Part shown: positions 1 through 12,042 of the stretch, piece after piece | Layout of the letters: each line of letters opens with the position of its first letter | Numbering within the stretch: position 1 is the stretch's first letter | Translations under genes and position numbers: made by a program | Source: Rotaria sp. Silwood1 | Lineage: Eukaryota > Rotifera > Eurotatoria > Philodinida > Philodinidae | DNA length: 64,000 nt | Assembly: GCA_905250075.1 (NCBI GenBank) | Contig: CAJNOP010000011.1 | Location: 682,001 to 746,000, forward strand | Direction: 5' to 3' | The notes under the pieces: model-generated | Seen by the model: the letters and a program-made list of their open reading frames with translations, nothing else | Database searches by the model: none | What the model was told of the DNA's origin: nothing

Positions 1-3000
1 ATTGATGAATTAATTAAATTTCATCGTCATTTAGTTCTTCTTTTACGGGATACAATAAAGTAGAAAAGAAATATTCTATTTTTTTTTATTAAAAACAAAA
101 ATACTTTAGAACTCAACATCGTATTGGTGGAATATTTCTTCAATTAGCACCAGGTTTAAAAACAATCTTAGAAGCATATTGTAATCAACATGCTAAAGCA
201 CTTTTTTTACTTAATCATAATAAGTAATTATTTGACTTCTAGTTTTTTTACGTTTTTTTTTTCTTTTACATTTTCAATACAAAAATAGAGATCGAATATT
301 AACAGCTTTATCAAAAGTTGATACATCAAATGATACTAATCATGCATATATACAATTAATTAAAAATTTATCATTACCATTAAATCGTTTAGAAAAATAT
401 GCTACTCTACTTAAAGAATATTTACATAATCTTGAAGTATATCATTTTATTAATTTACTTGAATAGAAATTTATTAATTTTGTTGTTTCAAAAGGAATTT
501 CATATTGATCGTGGTGATGCACAACGAGCTGCGGAATATTATGCAGAATTAGCTGTAAATAATGAGATTAGGTTTTTTTTTTATTGCTAAAGTTTTTATT
601 TTTTTTTGGTGTTTAGTGTTCTGGTGCTGAATGGCGTAAACGTAAAGAATGGGAACTTGATATAGTGCATAGTACTATACATGGACTTGATTCTGAAGTA
701 AGATAAATTTTATTTGAAAAAAAAAATGTTCGTTTTTTTCTTTTTTTTGTTGTATTTTATTTAAGTCTTTGATATCATTTGGTGATGCAATTTGTCTTAG
801 TCCTGTTAATATACTTTCAGAAAATCTTGGACAAATAGCACTTGAACGTATTGCTATTCTTTATCCATCAACACTTTTTCTTCTATCAACAATAAAATCT
901 TCAATAGCTCAACAAGAATATCAAATAGAGGTTTAATTAAATAGAAAATTTTCTTTCAATTGTTGTTTATTTTTATTTTTCTGGTTTGTATTTATTAGAA
1001 TCGTTTTCCAATAAATCAAATAACTGTTAGTAAAATTCTTGATGATAATATTTTAGGCAAACGTGCTTTAAAAATTAATGGTATGAATATTAAAAATTAA
1101 AAAAAAACGAATTTCTTATAATTAAATCTTTATAGCTCCATCAAATCTATCAATGATTATTTCATTTCCAAGTCCAGTTGAATATCATGAATGGTGTGAA
1201 AAATTTTGTTCATTATTATCTACAAAATCACCTCAATCTTATTATCATCATAATCTTAATGCGCCTTATACACCTCAACAAGTTTCAAAAGTATTTCATG
1301 AAAAAAAAAAAAACTTTTAGCACAATCTCTACGAGATTAAAGTGTGAAACACGTTATAACTTCTTTTGCTAATCATAGAGAGATTATTTTATTTATTCTA
1401 TCTATTTTGGGATGTATTTCTCATTAATCTTTTACTTAGTCCTTCAGAAATGTAATAAGGAGATATTTCAATGAAAGATTATTGATATAGGACATTTCAA
1501 GCTAAACGGAACACATCCATCTTTCATTTGACTTTAGTTATTTACAAGCCTTATTTTTCTGAATAAGTTCTGTTAGTATAGACATGTAAAAATGGGGGCT
1601 CTCTCAGCTGACTATTAACTCTTTAGTTATCGGCAAAAGATAAACATACGTAAAATAGAATAGATGTATATCACACATGTTTGTGTTCCTTCCTTTAGGA
1701 GTTTAGCATGGACCGTAACCATATGATGATGTAGAAAGCTTCTGTTACATGACCTTAAAGTAATTAGCTAATATCTCTCTAATCATAATAGATAAGTTCT
1801 AAAGACTTTAGAATATATTCTACGAGACGAATCGTATCCAAGGTAAAATTTTCAACAAGATTAGTCTGTAGGAAAAAATTTCTCTTAAAAACTAGTTTTC
1901 TAGAGATTCTAATGCAAGATTTTTATCGTGTGGGATTGATTCTGAATTTCTCATTTTGTTACAAGAGCATTTTATTTTCCTTTGCATATTTCTTATTCCA
2001 TCATATCACTAATGAAAAGAAAATCGATGTTTTTTTTTTCAGAATCTAGATATGGTCAAAAAGAAGAAGTCTCCATAGAAATTTTGTAGTTTCAATTCGA
2101 AATTTTCTTAAACTAAACTTTATGACGTGAACATCATTGTCCTTTTTCATGTTATATCGTTAACACTAGGTTAATTACTGATAATTTCTTTGAACCAAGG
2201 TCTCTAACGCTGATTTTTTTTACAGTAATATAACATACATGTAACATATAATTATTTCTTCTAGGAAAGTTCATCATCTCGAGTTACGCATGTTTTGTTA
2301 TGCGAAATTACGTCGTTAATGAATGATTTCACTCATATAAGGTCTACGAGAGAGAGAGAAAGCGTCAAACATTTAATCCTATCATATTTCATACAATAAT
2401 AATTTTTTTTCCAATAACGATTTTCAAATACATATTTTATTTAGTCGGCATCATCATTAACTGGTACAATGACGAAAACACCACCACAGAGTTCTGGTAA
2501 TGCTTCTTTGAAGAATCCACTTCGTTCACCAACACCAAAAACTACTTTGCAACCTGCAGCATGGTCTAAGGGTTGTCTACGACCCCATTCACCATTACGA
2601 CCTCGTCAACAAGGTCCTATTAATACTTATTCATCGAGTACAACAGCTGGTACAAATTTAATGGGTTCACCAACACCATCCTCAGGTACTAGTATTAATA
2701 TGAATGATTCATCAAATATTCAAAATGAAAGTGGATCTAATCGAACACTTAAACGTTTTATGACAATGAAAAAATCAAAAGCCAATGAATTTCTTAAACG
2801 AGGTAGAGAAAATTTTTAAAAAAAAATAATTTTCTTTTTTCTTTTTTTATATCGTTAATTGTTTTTCTTAGTTGAAACAAGTGAAGGTGATTCACTTTTA
2901 CTTTCTGTTATTGAAGCATATTGTATAACAAATACGAATAGTGGTACTGCTATTGCTGGTTTAAATTCTCTTTTATCTAAAACACGACATTCAATACCAG

Positions 3001-3392
3001 CAACTGGTATAATTTAAATAATCTTTTCTTGTAATGCTCTTTATTTTTCTAATAGGAACGACTGGTAGTAGTAATCTTGAACATCCATTACCATCAATTA
3101 GCGGACAACAAAATATTTCATCTGATCATTCAAACATTCCATTATCATCAGTTCAATCAATAAATACAACAAATATTGATATGTAATTTTTTTCAATTTC
3201 TTTTCTTTTTACTCTATTAATTCTTCAAAAACATTTTTTTAATTTAGTGAACGTCGTACAATGCTAGATATGATGAATGAACTTCGTTTAGGATTTCGAA
3301 CACTTCAACAAGAACTTGAAGAAGAAAAACGAGCACGTCGACAATTAGAAAGTCAGATACAACGATTACTTATTGTTACAAGTGGAAAATAA
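1..3392 (+). CDS. PIX-type Rho guanine nucleotide exchange factor (ARHGEF6/7-like), 5'-truncated
   Basis: The 3' part of a PIX/Cool family RhoGEF, a Rac/Cdc42 activator that in animals binds PAK and GIT scaffolds. Twelve exons join in frame to 542 residues plus stop: 1-59, 110-223, 289-436, 495-554, 617-697, 766-930, 999-1080, 1136-1290, 2445-2802, 2872-3006, 3056-3182, 3248-3392. The window opens inside the DH domain (LAPGLKTILEAYC, then LPLNRLEKYATLLKEYL); a PH domain follows in exons 6-8. PIX-specific marks come after it: CLRPHSPLRP, TMKKSK and VIEAYC resemble the same segments of human beta-PIX, and the C-terminus is a coiled coil (LQQELEEEKRARRQLE) like the PIX trimerisation helix. The usual C-terminal PDZ ligand is not seen. 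SH3 and CH domains would lie upstream of the window. Donor 555 was chosen over 572 because only it keeps the frame. Intron 1291-2444 is unusually long. Alternative: another DH-PH RhoGEF, but the tail argues for PIX. Confidence 0.88.
1291..2444 (+). other. Long PIX intron (1154 bp), no gene seen
   Basis: The intron is bounded by gtatttc at 1291 and ttttatttag ending at 2444, and both flanking exons are phase 0. It is about twenty times longer than the other introns of this gene. The interior is less poor in G and C than the 50-65-base introns, has no open reading frame that resembles a protein, and shows a short GA run near 2348. It may be an old, decayed insertion, but no terminal repeats were found. 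Confidence 0.6.
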
Positions 3393-3656
3393 ATAAAATC
3401 TCATTAAGAACATTTCTCATACACTCTTTCTTTATCTTTTATATCAGGTTTTGTCACATATATGCTTTTGTACAATTTACTCAGTTTTGTTTTTTGTTTT
3501 TCTTCCATTTCTATTTGCAATAATAATAAAAAAAAATCCAAATCTTTAGCGCTAATTTATCGTTCACTTTTTTAAAATTAATTCTTAATTAAGGTTCTGA
3601 TTTATATAAATATGAATTTTTTTTTTGTTTTGAATTTAAAAGAAAATATTTAAAAT

Positions 3657-6600
3657 ATGCTTTCAAATAAATCAGAAAGTGTTAAAGTACTAATACGTTG
3701 TCGTCCATTTAATCAAAAAGAAATTATAAATCATTCAATAAAATGTATTGATATACAACAATTAGATAATAAAAATCATCAATGTATTATTAAATTAATT
3801 AGTCCGAAAAGATATCGTAGAAGAATATCTCGTTTATTTCGTTTTGATTCATTTTATGATGAAAATCATCGAACAGAACATATATTTCAAGATTTTGTTC
3901 AATCATTAGTATATGATGTTACATTAAATGGTTATTCGGGTACTGTTTTTGCTTATGGACAGACTGGATCTGGTAGTAAATTGAGATTTTATTAGAAAAA
4001 TATATATATATTTTTTTTTATTGTTTTATATTCAATAGGTAAATCATGGACAATGGCTGGTTGTTCATGTCATTCAGAAAGTGGATTAATTTCAAATGCT
4101 ATTGAACATGTTTTTTATCTTGTTCATCAACATCAATCAAATAATGAACAAGGACAAGAATTTACAATTAAATGTGCTTATCTTGAAAGTAAAATTTACT
4201 TTTGATAAATATTCAAACTGAAAGATATCTCCCATTTTCGAGATTTCTAAAAAAACTTATCGAGAATAAGTCTGTATATTCTTAACATAAAAATCAAGCA
4301 GTATTGTTTCAAGAACTAACAGTTTTATTTTCTTCTGTTTGTCCACTATGTTTCATTTCTTTAATCAAAGGATATTTCATTTTTTAAAACGCATAATCAA
4401 GAGTTAGAGTTTGGCAATTAGTTGATAGATAATTGACTCTTTTTTTTCGTACTATATAGTAACTATGAGTACAAAAGCGGAAAACAAATATTTTTCAAAT
4501 CATTTTCATAAACCAATTTATAATAGTCCAGCAAACCGGACTAGTTTGATCATTATTAGTCAGTTACAACTCTAGTTTCAGATAGATCTTAACGAGTAGA
4601 GAATAAATTGGCATAGACTCAAATTTTTCGGATGCGATGTTCTATGAGATACTGGTATTAAAATAGCCCACAGTTTTGCCCTCAGTTTGTCCGAAATGCT
4701 ATATTCAATCGACCTTGAAACCTTCTTACAGGTACTAGATACTGTTTGGTGTGTGTATCTTTATAACCTTTTGTTCTTCGAATAAAAAGCTAAACTATCA
4801 AACCCTACAAAATGCATTCTTTTTTTGCATTGAGTTTCTTTTGTAGGAACTATCGATAATCAACGAAACACAATTTTCTGAGACAAAAAGAACACTCATC
4901 TCAAACAGTGTATAGTACATGTGAAAAAAGTTTCAACTGGATAGGGTGTACTAGACTGAAGAAATCCAGGCTTCACTATGTCTATTACGTAAATTTGATA
5001 TCGTCTCAATTTCTTTAACGGATAAAGGCTATGTTCGGGTCACGAAAGATGATGAGTATCCTTAATTGCCAAGTTTTTTATAAATATAAAATCTAAGTGC
5101 AGATTATTTATAGTCTATAATGAAGAATTACATGATTTATTATTACCTCGTACTTCATTAAAATCGTCTTCTCGTCTTGAATTACGTGAAAATCCTCGTT
5201 CATCAGGTGTACATATAACAAATTTAACTTGGAAAAAGGTTTATACAATAGATGAATGTTTAAAATTAAAAAGATTAGGTGATTTAGCACGAACAATGGG
5301 TTCAACACAAATGAATCGAGATTCATCCAGATCACATACAATGTTTTCTCTTTCAATTCAATATCAACATAATAATCAAACAAAAATTTTTCGTCAAGGA
5401 AAATTAAATTTTGTTGATCTTGGTAATTTTTCAATGTTGAATTTTATTTTGTTTAAAAAAAGAAAACTTTTAGCTGGTAGTGAACGTCAAATAAAAACTG
5501 GTGCCAGTGGTCAACAATTACTTGAATCAGCTAAAATTAATCTATCTTTATCAGCATTAAATAAAGTTATATCATCATTAGTACAAACAAATACAACACA
5601 TATACCATATCGTGATTCAAAATTAACACGTCTTTTACAAGATAGTATTGGTGGAACTACTAAAACAATTATGATTGCATGTATATCACCTTCAGAAGAT
5701 AATTATGATGAAACATTATGTACACTTCGGTAAATAAAAACAATAAATAATATTTAATTTATTCCTTATGATGATTCCAATGAAGTAATAAGTTTGAAAC
5801 ATATAATTGCCAAATATAAGGAAAAAACATAATCATTCAGATTTAGAACATCTATAGAAATGTTGCAGTTAACCGAACGTTTTCATTGAGAAATGTCATC
5901 AGGTTAGATAAAGTTATATAAGGTGTACTCTAGTGACCCTTCAAGATGAGAATGATTTGACAAAATTCTGTATAAAGTTTGCGTAAAGCTGATGTAGGAC
6001 AGAAACGTCTCATTTTGTAGAGAACATTTCGCTGTATCATTTCCTGGGGTGTGAATAAATTTTTTTACCCGAGCTGTAAACACTCAAAAAAATTGAAGGT
6101 TTGTTTTTCTGGAAAATCTGGCATACTCATTCTGTATTTTACAATTTCTTCACTATCCAGCTTTTCGTGAGTTGAACGAATGGTATTGATTACTCATAGT
6201 AGACATTTTCATCATATATTTTGATTGTTCGTAGAAAAAAATTTCATTTTTACAGGCATAAAAAATAGATTCATTCGAATTCAAAGAGAATTCTCTTGTT
6301 TTAGAATTCGATAGAGTTCATTAGACAGTCTTATCATAATCAAGTTCATCGAATGAATATTAATACAGTCTTATATTAGAACACTTAATAAATTTTTCTT
6401 CTATTTATTTTAATTATTAATCAATACTTCGAAAACTTGCAGAATTTATTTCATTCAATTGAAATATTATTTCATTGAAACAAAAATTTTTTATATTTAA
6501 TTATTTTAGTTATGCATCTCGTACAAAAAATATTCGTAATACACCAATTATTAATGAAAATTCATCGTATGTACTTCTTCAACAATATGCTGAAGAAATC

Positions 6601-7902
6601 GAACGATTACGAGCAATAATTAATTCTTCAAATATACATATGAATTCTTTATCACGTTCAATTTTATTAAATGAAGTTAAATTAGATGATCAACATTCAA
6701 TTAAAACTATTTGTGATCATCAAATATCATCTGATAATTCACCTATAATAAAGTAAATTATTAATATTTAATCTTCTACTATTTATTGTTTATTTAATAT
6801 AGATGTCAACGTACAGTAAGTTGTCAAACAATGTCAATTATGATTGACACTGTTATTTCTTCAACACAAACAACATATGATACTAATGATTATGATTATA
6901 AACAATTAGTTATAGTTTTTGATGAAAATCAACATAGTTATCAATTTCTTGCTTGGCATACATGTCAAAATTCTTCAGAATACAATCGACAGTTGATAAT
7001 ACTTGTCAAAGAAAATAAAAATGAAAATAGTTGGTTAGGTACATTAATAACAACAATAACAACAACAACAAAAATAGAAAATAAACCATTATTATGGAAA
7101 AATCATTTATATCATCGTCAACATCAATTACGTTTATCAAAACAAACAGATTCTATTATAACTCATTTTAAAATACAAGAAACAATTGATGTAATAGTAA
7201 GATTAAATAATTGTATACGCATTTACAAATATAAAAAAATATCATAGTCTATCAAATGTTATATAAGAAAATTTTCATAATATTATAAAATCTAGTCAGT
7301 CAATTTTGCTAAAAATCTTAATGAAGTTTTTAAATTGACTTAGATATAAATTTAAAATTATTTACAAAATTTCTTATATAGTGAAATCATTGTATCTATT
7401 CATTGAAGATTGATTATAACTTTTCTTATTCTTCTAGTCTTCATTATCAACGTTTTCATTGATTCTCTATACTTCATCAAATTATATTATCGTTAATAAT
7501 ATATTTTTATCTTCAAATCATAAAAATCAATCTATTAATAATCATTTTATAACATTAAAAGAAAGTACTGGTATTATTTATTATCTTTCAGATATGTTAT
7601 ATTCATTATCAACAAATGAATTATTAGTTTTTATGTTGGATCAATATCATCATTATTATTTACATCATATTATATTAAATGAAAATGAAAATTTTTTATT
7701 TGAAAATAATGAACAAATTGAAATTGAACATTGTTGTTGTTGTTTAAATAATGAAAATAAATCTATGAAAAATAAATTAATATCTTGTTCACATTATTTA
7801 TCATTTGTTAATATGTCATGTGAAATAGAACAAGAAAATACAATACATGAAACAAATATACACTTTGTCAACTTAGATAATAATTTTATATATTTGGATT
7901 AA
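3657..7902 (+). CDS. Kinesin motor protein, kinesin-2 / KIF17-OSM-3-like
   Basis: Microtubule plus-end motor of the kinesin-2 type, a family that moves cargo along cilia and axons. Seven exons (3657-3972, 4039-4188, 5114-5422, 5474-5729, 6510-6752, 6803-7196, 7438-7902) sum to 710 residues plus stop. The motor domain fills about residues 8-345: SVKVLIRCRPFNQKE, P-loop GQTGSGKSWTM (an intron splits it between G and K), YLEIYNEELHDLL, NRDSSRSH switch I, DLAGSE switch II (split by a 51-bp intron), HIPYRDSKLTRLLQDS. The neck QYAEEIERLRAII follows. The roughly 285-residue tail is rich in Asn, His and Tyr and shows no clear coiled coil, unlike KIF17. The join 7196/7438 rests on gtaaga and ttctag with matching phase and is the least certain. 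The gene lies 264 bp after PIX on the same strand. Subfamily is judged from motor motifs only. Confidence 0.87.
4189..5113 (+). other. Long kinesin intron 2 (925 bp), no gene seen
   Basis: The join restores CAYLEIYNEELHDLL, a conserved kinesin segment, so the intron limits are firm. The interior has many stops in all frames and no terminal inverted repeat that I could find. A second long intron, 5730-6509 (780 bp), splits the codon before YASRTKNIRN in the same gene. Confidence 0.6.
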
Positions 7903-8078
7903 ACGAAAAAAAAAATATATATATATATATCAAGTTTCATTTTTTAATCATTTAAAGATTAATTTTCACACACACCTGTTGTTTATTCCCATATATCTGT
8001 ATATATTAATCAAAGATAAATACCTGATATTTTCACAAAAATAATTTTCTTTTCACTATACTTTTATTGTCTACCAAC

Positions 8079-8853
8079 ATGAAGCTTTGTCTTGTCGCCC
8101 TTTTCGTTGTTCTTTTTTCAGGTAAAATGAAATTTTTGTTTTTACTTTTTTTGGTTTTTTTTAATAAACAAAAATTATTTTAAGTATCATCTTATGCTGC
8201 CAAGCCTCTATTACTTGGTTCACTTTGTTTAAATCAAGTGAACTGTTTTGTTAATCCATGTCAAGTATGTAAAATGTTTTTTCTTTATAAAATATGTTCT
8301 TTTTCAAAACTAAAAATAAAAAATTAAAGGTCTCACGATGCGATGGATATCCCGGTGCTTCATGTGTGTAAGTAGGAAAAAATAAAAACAAAAAGAAAGC
8401 AATCAACTAACAATTCTTGTCATTTATTAGTGCAAATTATTGTGGTGGTTGTTTTGCACATTGGTATTTAGAAGGCAAACGAATTTCTTGTATGAATTGA
8501 TTATATATAGAATATTCAAATTAAATTAATTCTTTTTATGTACATAGGCTCAGATTTAGAAATGAAACAACCAGTTGAAACTCAAGAGAGTATGTTTTGT
8601 AAAAACATTATGATCTTATAAATATAATCATTGAATTATTTAGCCAAATGTATTCCAGTTAACTGTTTTGTCAATCCATGTGGTTTTGCTAAATGTAATA
8701 AACATCCAGAAGCTATATGCCGGTATGTTAATATTAAATTCTTTATTTGTCTAAAAATATCTTTTGAAATCTTTTTTTTTTCTCAGAGCCAACTATTGTG
8801 GTGGTTGTCATGCTTGGTTTTACGTTAATAACAAACGTGTGCAATGCGACTAA
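8079..8853 (+). CDS. Small secreted protein with two tandem cysteine-rich modules
   Basis: Seven tiny exons (8079-8121, 8185-8264, 8330-8367, 8431-8489, 8548-8589, 8644-8722, 8787-8853) join in frame to 135 residues. The N-terminus MKLCLVALFVVLFSVSSYA is a clear signal peptide, so the product is probably secreted or lumenal. The mature chain has two copies of one module, VNCFVNPC followed by a short Cys-containing loop and then ANYCGGC, an aromatic stretch and K-R-x-x-C. The copies are joined by a linker containing DLEMKQPVETQE. Both copies carry a phase-2 intron just before ANYCGGC; only the first has an extra intron after NPCQ. The even cysteine spacing suggests disulfide-stabilised folding. 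I do not recognise a named family; protease-inhibitor-like or extracellular adhesive roles are possible but not shown. The stop lies 93 bp from the stop of the convergent neighbour. Confidence 0.82.
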
Positions 8854-8946
8854 AAACAAAAAAAGATTTTTTTCTCGTATTTACAAAACAAATGACAATA
8901 AAACAAAAGAAAAAAAAGAAAAAGACAAGAAATAAAATAAAAATTT

Positions 8947-11723
8947 TCAACATAAAGTTTCATGAATATAAGATAATGGTGCTTGATAAGGATCTGATAT
9001 ATTTTCTAAATTCATATAAATATGATCTGATTGAGATGTTGGATAAAAGTAACTTTCAACTTCACGATCACATAATAAATCATCAAGCGAATCAAGTGTA
9101 TATTCTTGCTGAAGCAATGTACTAGGATTTAATTGTTTTTGTGATGATACATGATTAGGAGCTTGTGATATCATAAGAACAGTACCCACGGAATGTCTTT
9201 GTTTAGCTGGTTGCTGTTGTTGTTGTTGTTGTTTTTGTTGTTTAAGTAATGTTAAACCATAAGAATTATTTAATAAATCTTCATTTGTTTCTGTTGGATA
9301 TGAATGAAAATAATATTGTTTTGTAACAATATGTTTTGATGATGGACGACGAAATTCAACTTCATTTTTTGATAATAATGGAGAAAATCGATAAACATCT
9401 TTTTGTGATTTTTCTTGATGTTTTATTGAAAGATTTTCTTTATTTGAAATTTGTTCATTTGTACTAGCAATAGTTCGTCGACGTGAAAAATCAATGTTAC
9501 GATGATGATGATGAGACTTTGATGAATGATTATCAGATTTTTGTTGTTTTGATGATTGTAGTGGTGTTATTCTTTCTGACATTCCTTTTGTAAGAATTGA
9601 TGAAGAAAATGATGAAGCAGGAGAAATTGTTCGTTGTGATTGTTGTTCAATTATTGGTCGAGTGATTCTTGTTACTAACGACGAACTTCGTTTAGGTGGT
9701 CTGATATTCGCTCGAGTGTTTTTCATGACAACAGTTATTGCTAAAACATACACAGATACACCTTGAATGTGAATATTTACTTTGGAAGTGCTGCCACTAC
9801 CTCCTACATTTTGCTTCGTTTTCTTTTTACCTTTTTTTCCTCTTATTCCTATAGATTATTGATGTTTATAATATTCAAATAGATGCAAGGTGGTTGGCAA
9901 GGTAGAAAAAGTAGTTTAAGGTATATAAAGAATATTTGTCTACAAATCCGTCACATCCATAATGCTCTATGACAAAATTCGGGGAAGAAAAAAGAAAAAA
10001 CATTGAAGGCATTATTAGGTATTCTACTGTGTCCAAGCAAACATTTGTTGTTCTGTTGCCACAACAAAATAAAGATGATGAATTAAAAATTTAATTTTAT
10101 CAAAATATACGATAGAGAAACTTCATGTTAATGAGTATAAGAAATTTTTTAATGAAAAAAAAGAAAAACAAAATTAGCATGTTTTGAAAGAGAAGAAATT
10201 GTAGTTTTATGTAAACATAAGTGTTAATAGATGAATTTTGTTTGTGAAACAAAAAACACTAACAAGAGAAGCAAAGATTTAGTTACTATAACTTACATGA
10301 ATTAGACTATGTTGTCCTTTTTAAACTGATGATTTTTAACTACTACTACTACTACGAACTCTAACAAAAATTTTGATTTTGTGTAGGTGGTGTGTTTTTC
10401 GTTTCACCTTGTTTCTTCTTTCTTCTTCTACTCTTTTGCCTAGCGTTCTTTATCCATCTTCACTTTACAAAGATGTATGGTGTTTGCTTCGTGTGTCATT
10501 TTTTCTTTCTCCTAACATTCATACAGGAGTCAAGCAACAAATGTGTGCATGTCATATTGTATACCATCATCAACACTTGAAGATATGAGTCAACTTTAAA
10601 GTTAAATTTAATCAAAGACAGAGAAAAGAAAAAAATAGGATTGAAATCAAAAGCAAGGTATTATATTTATATATATATCATTGTCAAGTGTTTTTTTTTC
10701 ACTTAAAATAAAATTAAAAAAAAAAGAGACAACACCATCGAAATCGTTTCTTTTTTTCTTACCTTGATCATCATTTTTAACAGAAGATGACGATGTGGTT
10801 TTTTGTTTACTTGAGTTAATAAATGAGATATCGTTTCTATGTTGTCCATTTTTTGTTATTTTTTCTGTTTGATTAAGCCATGCAGAAATTTTTTCAAAAT
10901 TACCTCTTGATTGTCTCATTGGTGAATTATTATAATATGTAAATGGTAATGAAATAGTATTACTTGTTGTTAATGATGATGGTAATACATCATATATTGT
11001 TGTATGTTGATGATATTGACGAAGTATATTAGTAGATGATATTTGCCTTGAAGTTGTTGATCTCATTGTTTTTGTATGTATATGTTTAGTTCTTGATGGT
11101 TGAAGAAGACTTTTAAGTTTACTTAAAAGATTATGAAGACCTTGAAAAAATACAAGAAGAAAGAAAATATCTTTATCATAATCCTAAGATAATAATAGTG
11201 GGAGGTACGATGGAAAAATAGCTCTGTTTACATTGAAAAAAAAACTACTGGGACCGATAATTTTTCCCAAGGACGAATGTAGACAAATTGGTACAATCTT
11301 TATATATTTTTTTTTGTCTCGTTTCTGTTTTGTTAGAGAATAGAATGATAGATAGATATAGTATTCAGATGATGGAATAGAAATATAGAGAAAATGTCAT
11401 CGTTAGAACGACTACTAACGAAATAGCTTGAGCATTAGATAGATTCTTTCACCATATGCATTTTTATTCTTCATTTTTTTACCCTTTGATTTTGTCTTAT
11501 GTTGTTCTTGATCAGAATGTTGCTTATGGGCAATCGATGATGACTTTTTCAAACATGGATCTTTAGTATTCGATACAGAGGAACCACCTGTTGAATAACC
11601 GCTGGAAGTTGTTGTCGTTGTATCGGGTGATAAAGTACCTGAAGTCGATTTCTTAAGCACATTTGGAATTTTTGGTGTTTGTAATAATGATTGATGTTGT
11701 CGATGACGTCTGTTAGATAACAT
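8947..11723 (-). CDS. Uncharacterised Ser/Gln-rich protein, three exons
   Basis: Three minus-strand exons, 11723-11453, 11140-10763 and 9761-8947, are joined by good GT-AG sites. Each join has phase 1 completing a Gly codon, and the total is 487 codons plus stop. The protein is low-complexity: Thr/Ser-rich near residues 25-60, a helical stretch LHNLLSKLKSLLQPSR around 92-107, a possible short motif FEKISAWLNQTEKI near 165, a His/Ser patch, a polyglutamine tract (9211-9245) and an acidic C-terminal segment LDSLDDLLCDREVE. No catalytic motif, signal peptide or membrane segment is visible, so a cytosolic or nuclear scaffold is the most I can suggest. The second intron is about 1 kb and might hide another exon. 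The first exon may start further upstream, because ctaacag inside the first codons (about 11709) also looks like an acceptor. Confidence 0.6.
9211..9245 (-). repeat. CAA/CAG repeat coding polyglutamine
   Basis: A run of TTG/CTG triplets on the plus strand, read as QQKQQQQQQQ in the minus-strand gene. It is a likely length-polymorphic site. Confidence 0.8.
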
Positions 11724-12011
11724 AGTATATTATTAAAAATTCAATTATATCTATAATGGATAGTATTTTATTTAACATAACATGTTTGTTGTCTGTGGTA
11801 TTCGATATTCTTTTTTTTTAAATTGAACTTAAATAGAAAAAGAAATAAAAAAAAAAGACAAGCTGAATGATTAATAAACCGTAAGACAAAAAATGATGTG
11901 TAGTGTACGATGTCACGTCTGAAAATCGAGAAATGACAATGATGAATTTACACAGCTTGTCGTCCTTTTTTCTCCTCCTTTCTCTATCATTCGATACCAC
12001 CACAATACACA

Positions 12012-12042
<31 letters not shown>

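Noticed and set aside
572..573. Alternative PIX donor after ATTAG at 571
   Set aside because: Joining from there to 617 shifts the frame to a stop; donor 555 restores the CSGAEWRKRKEWEL segment shared with PIX.
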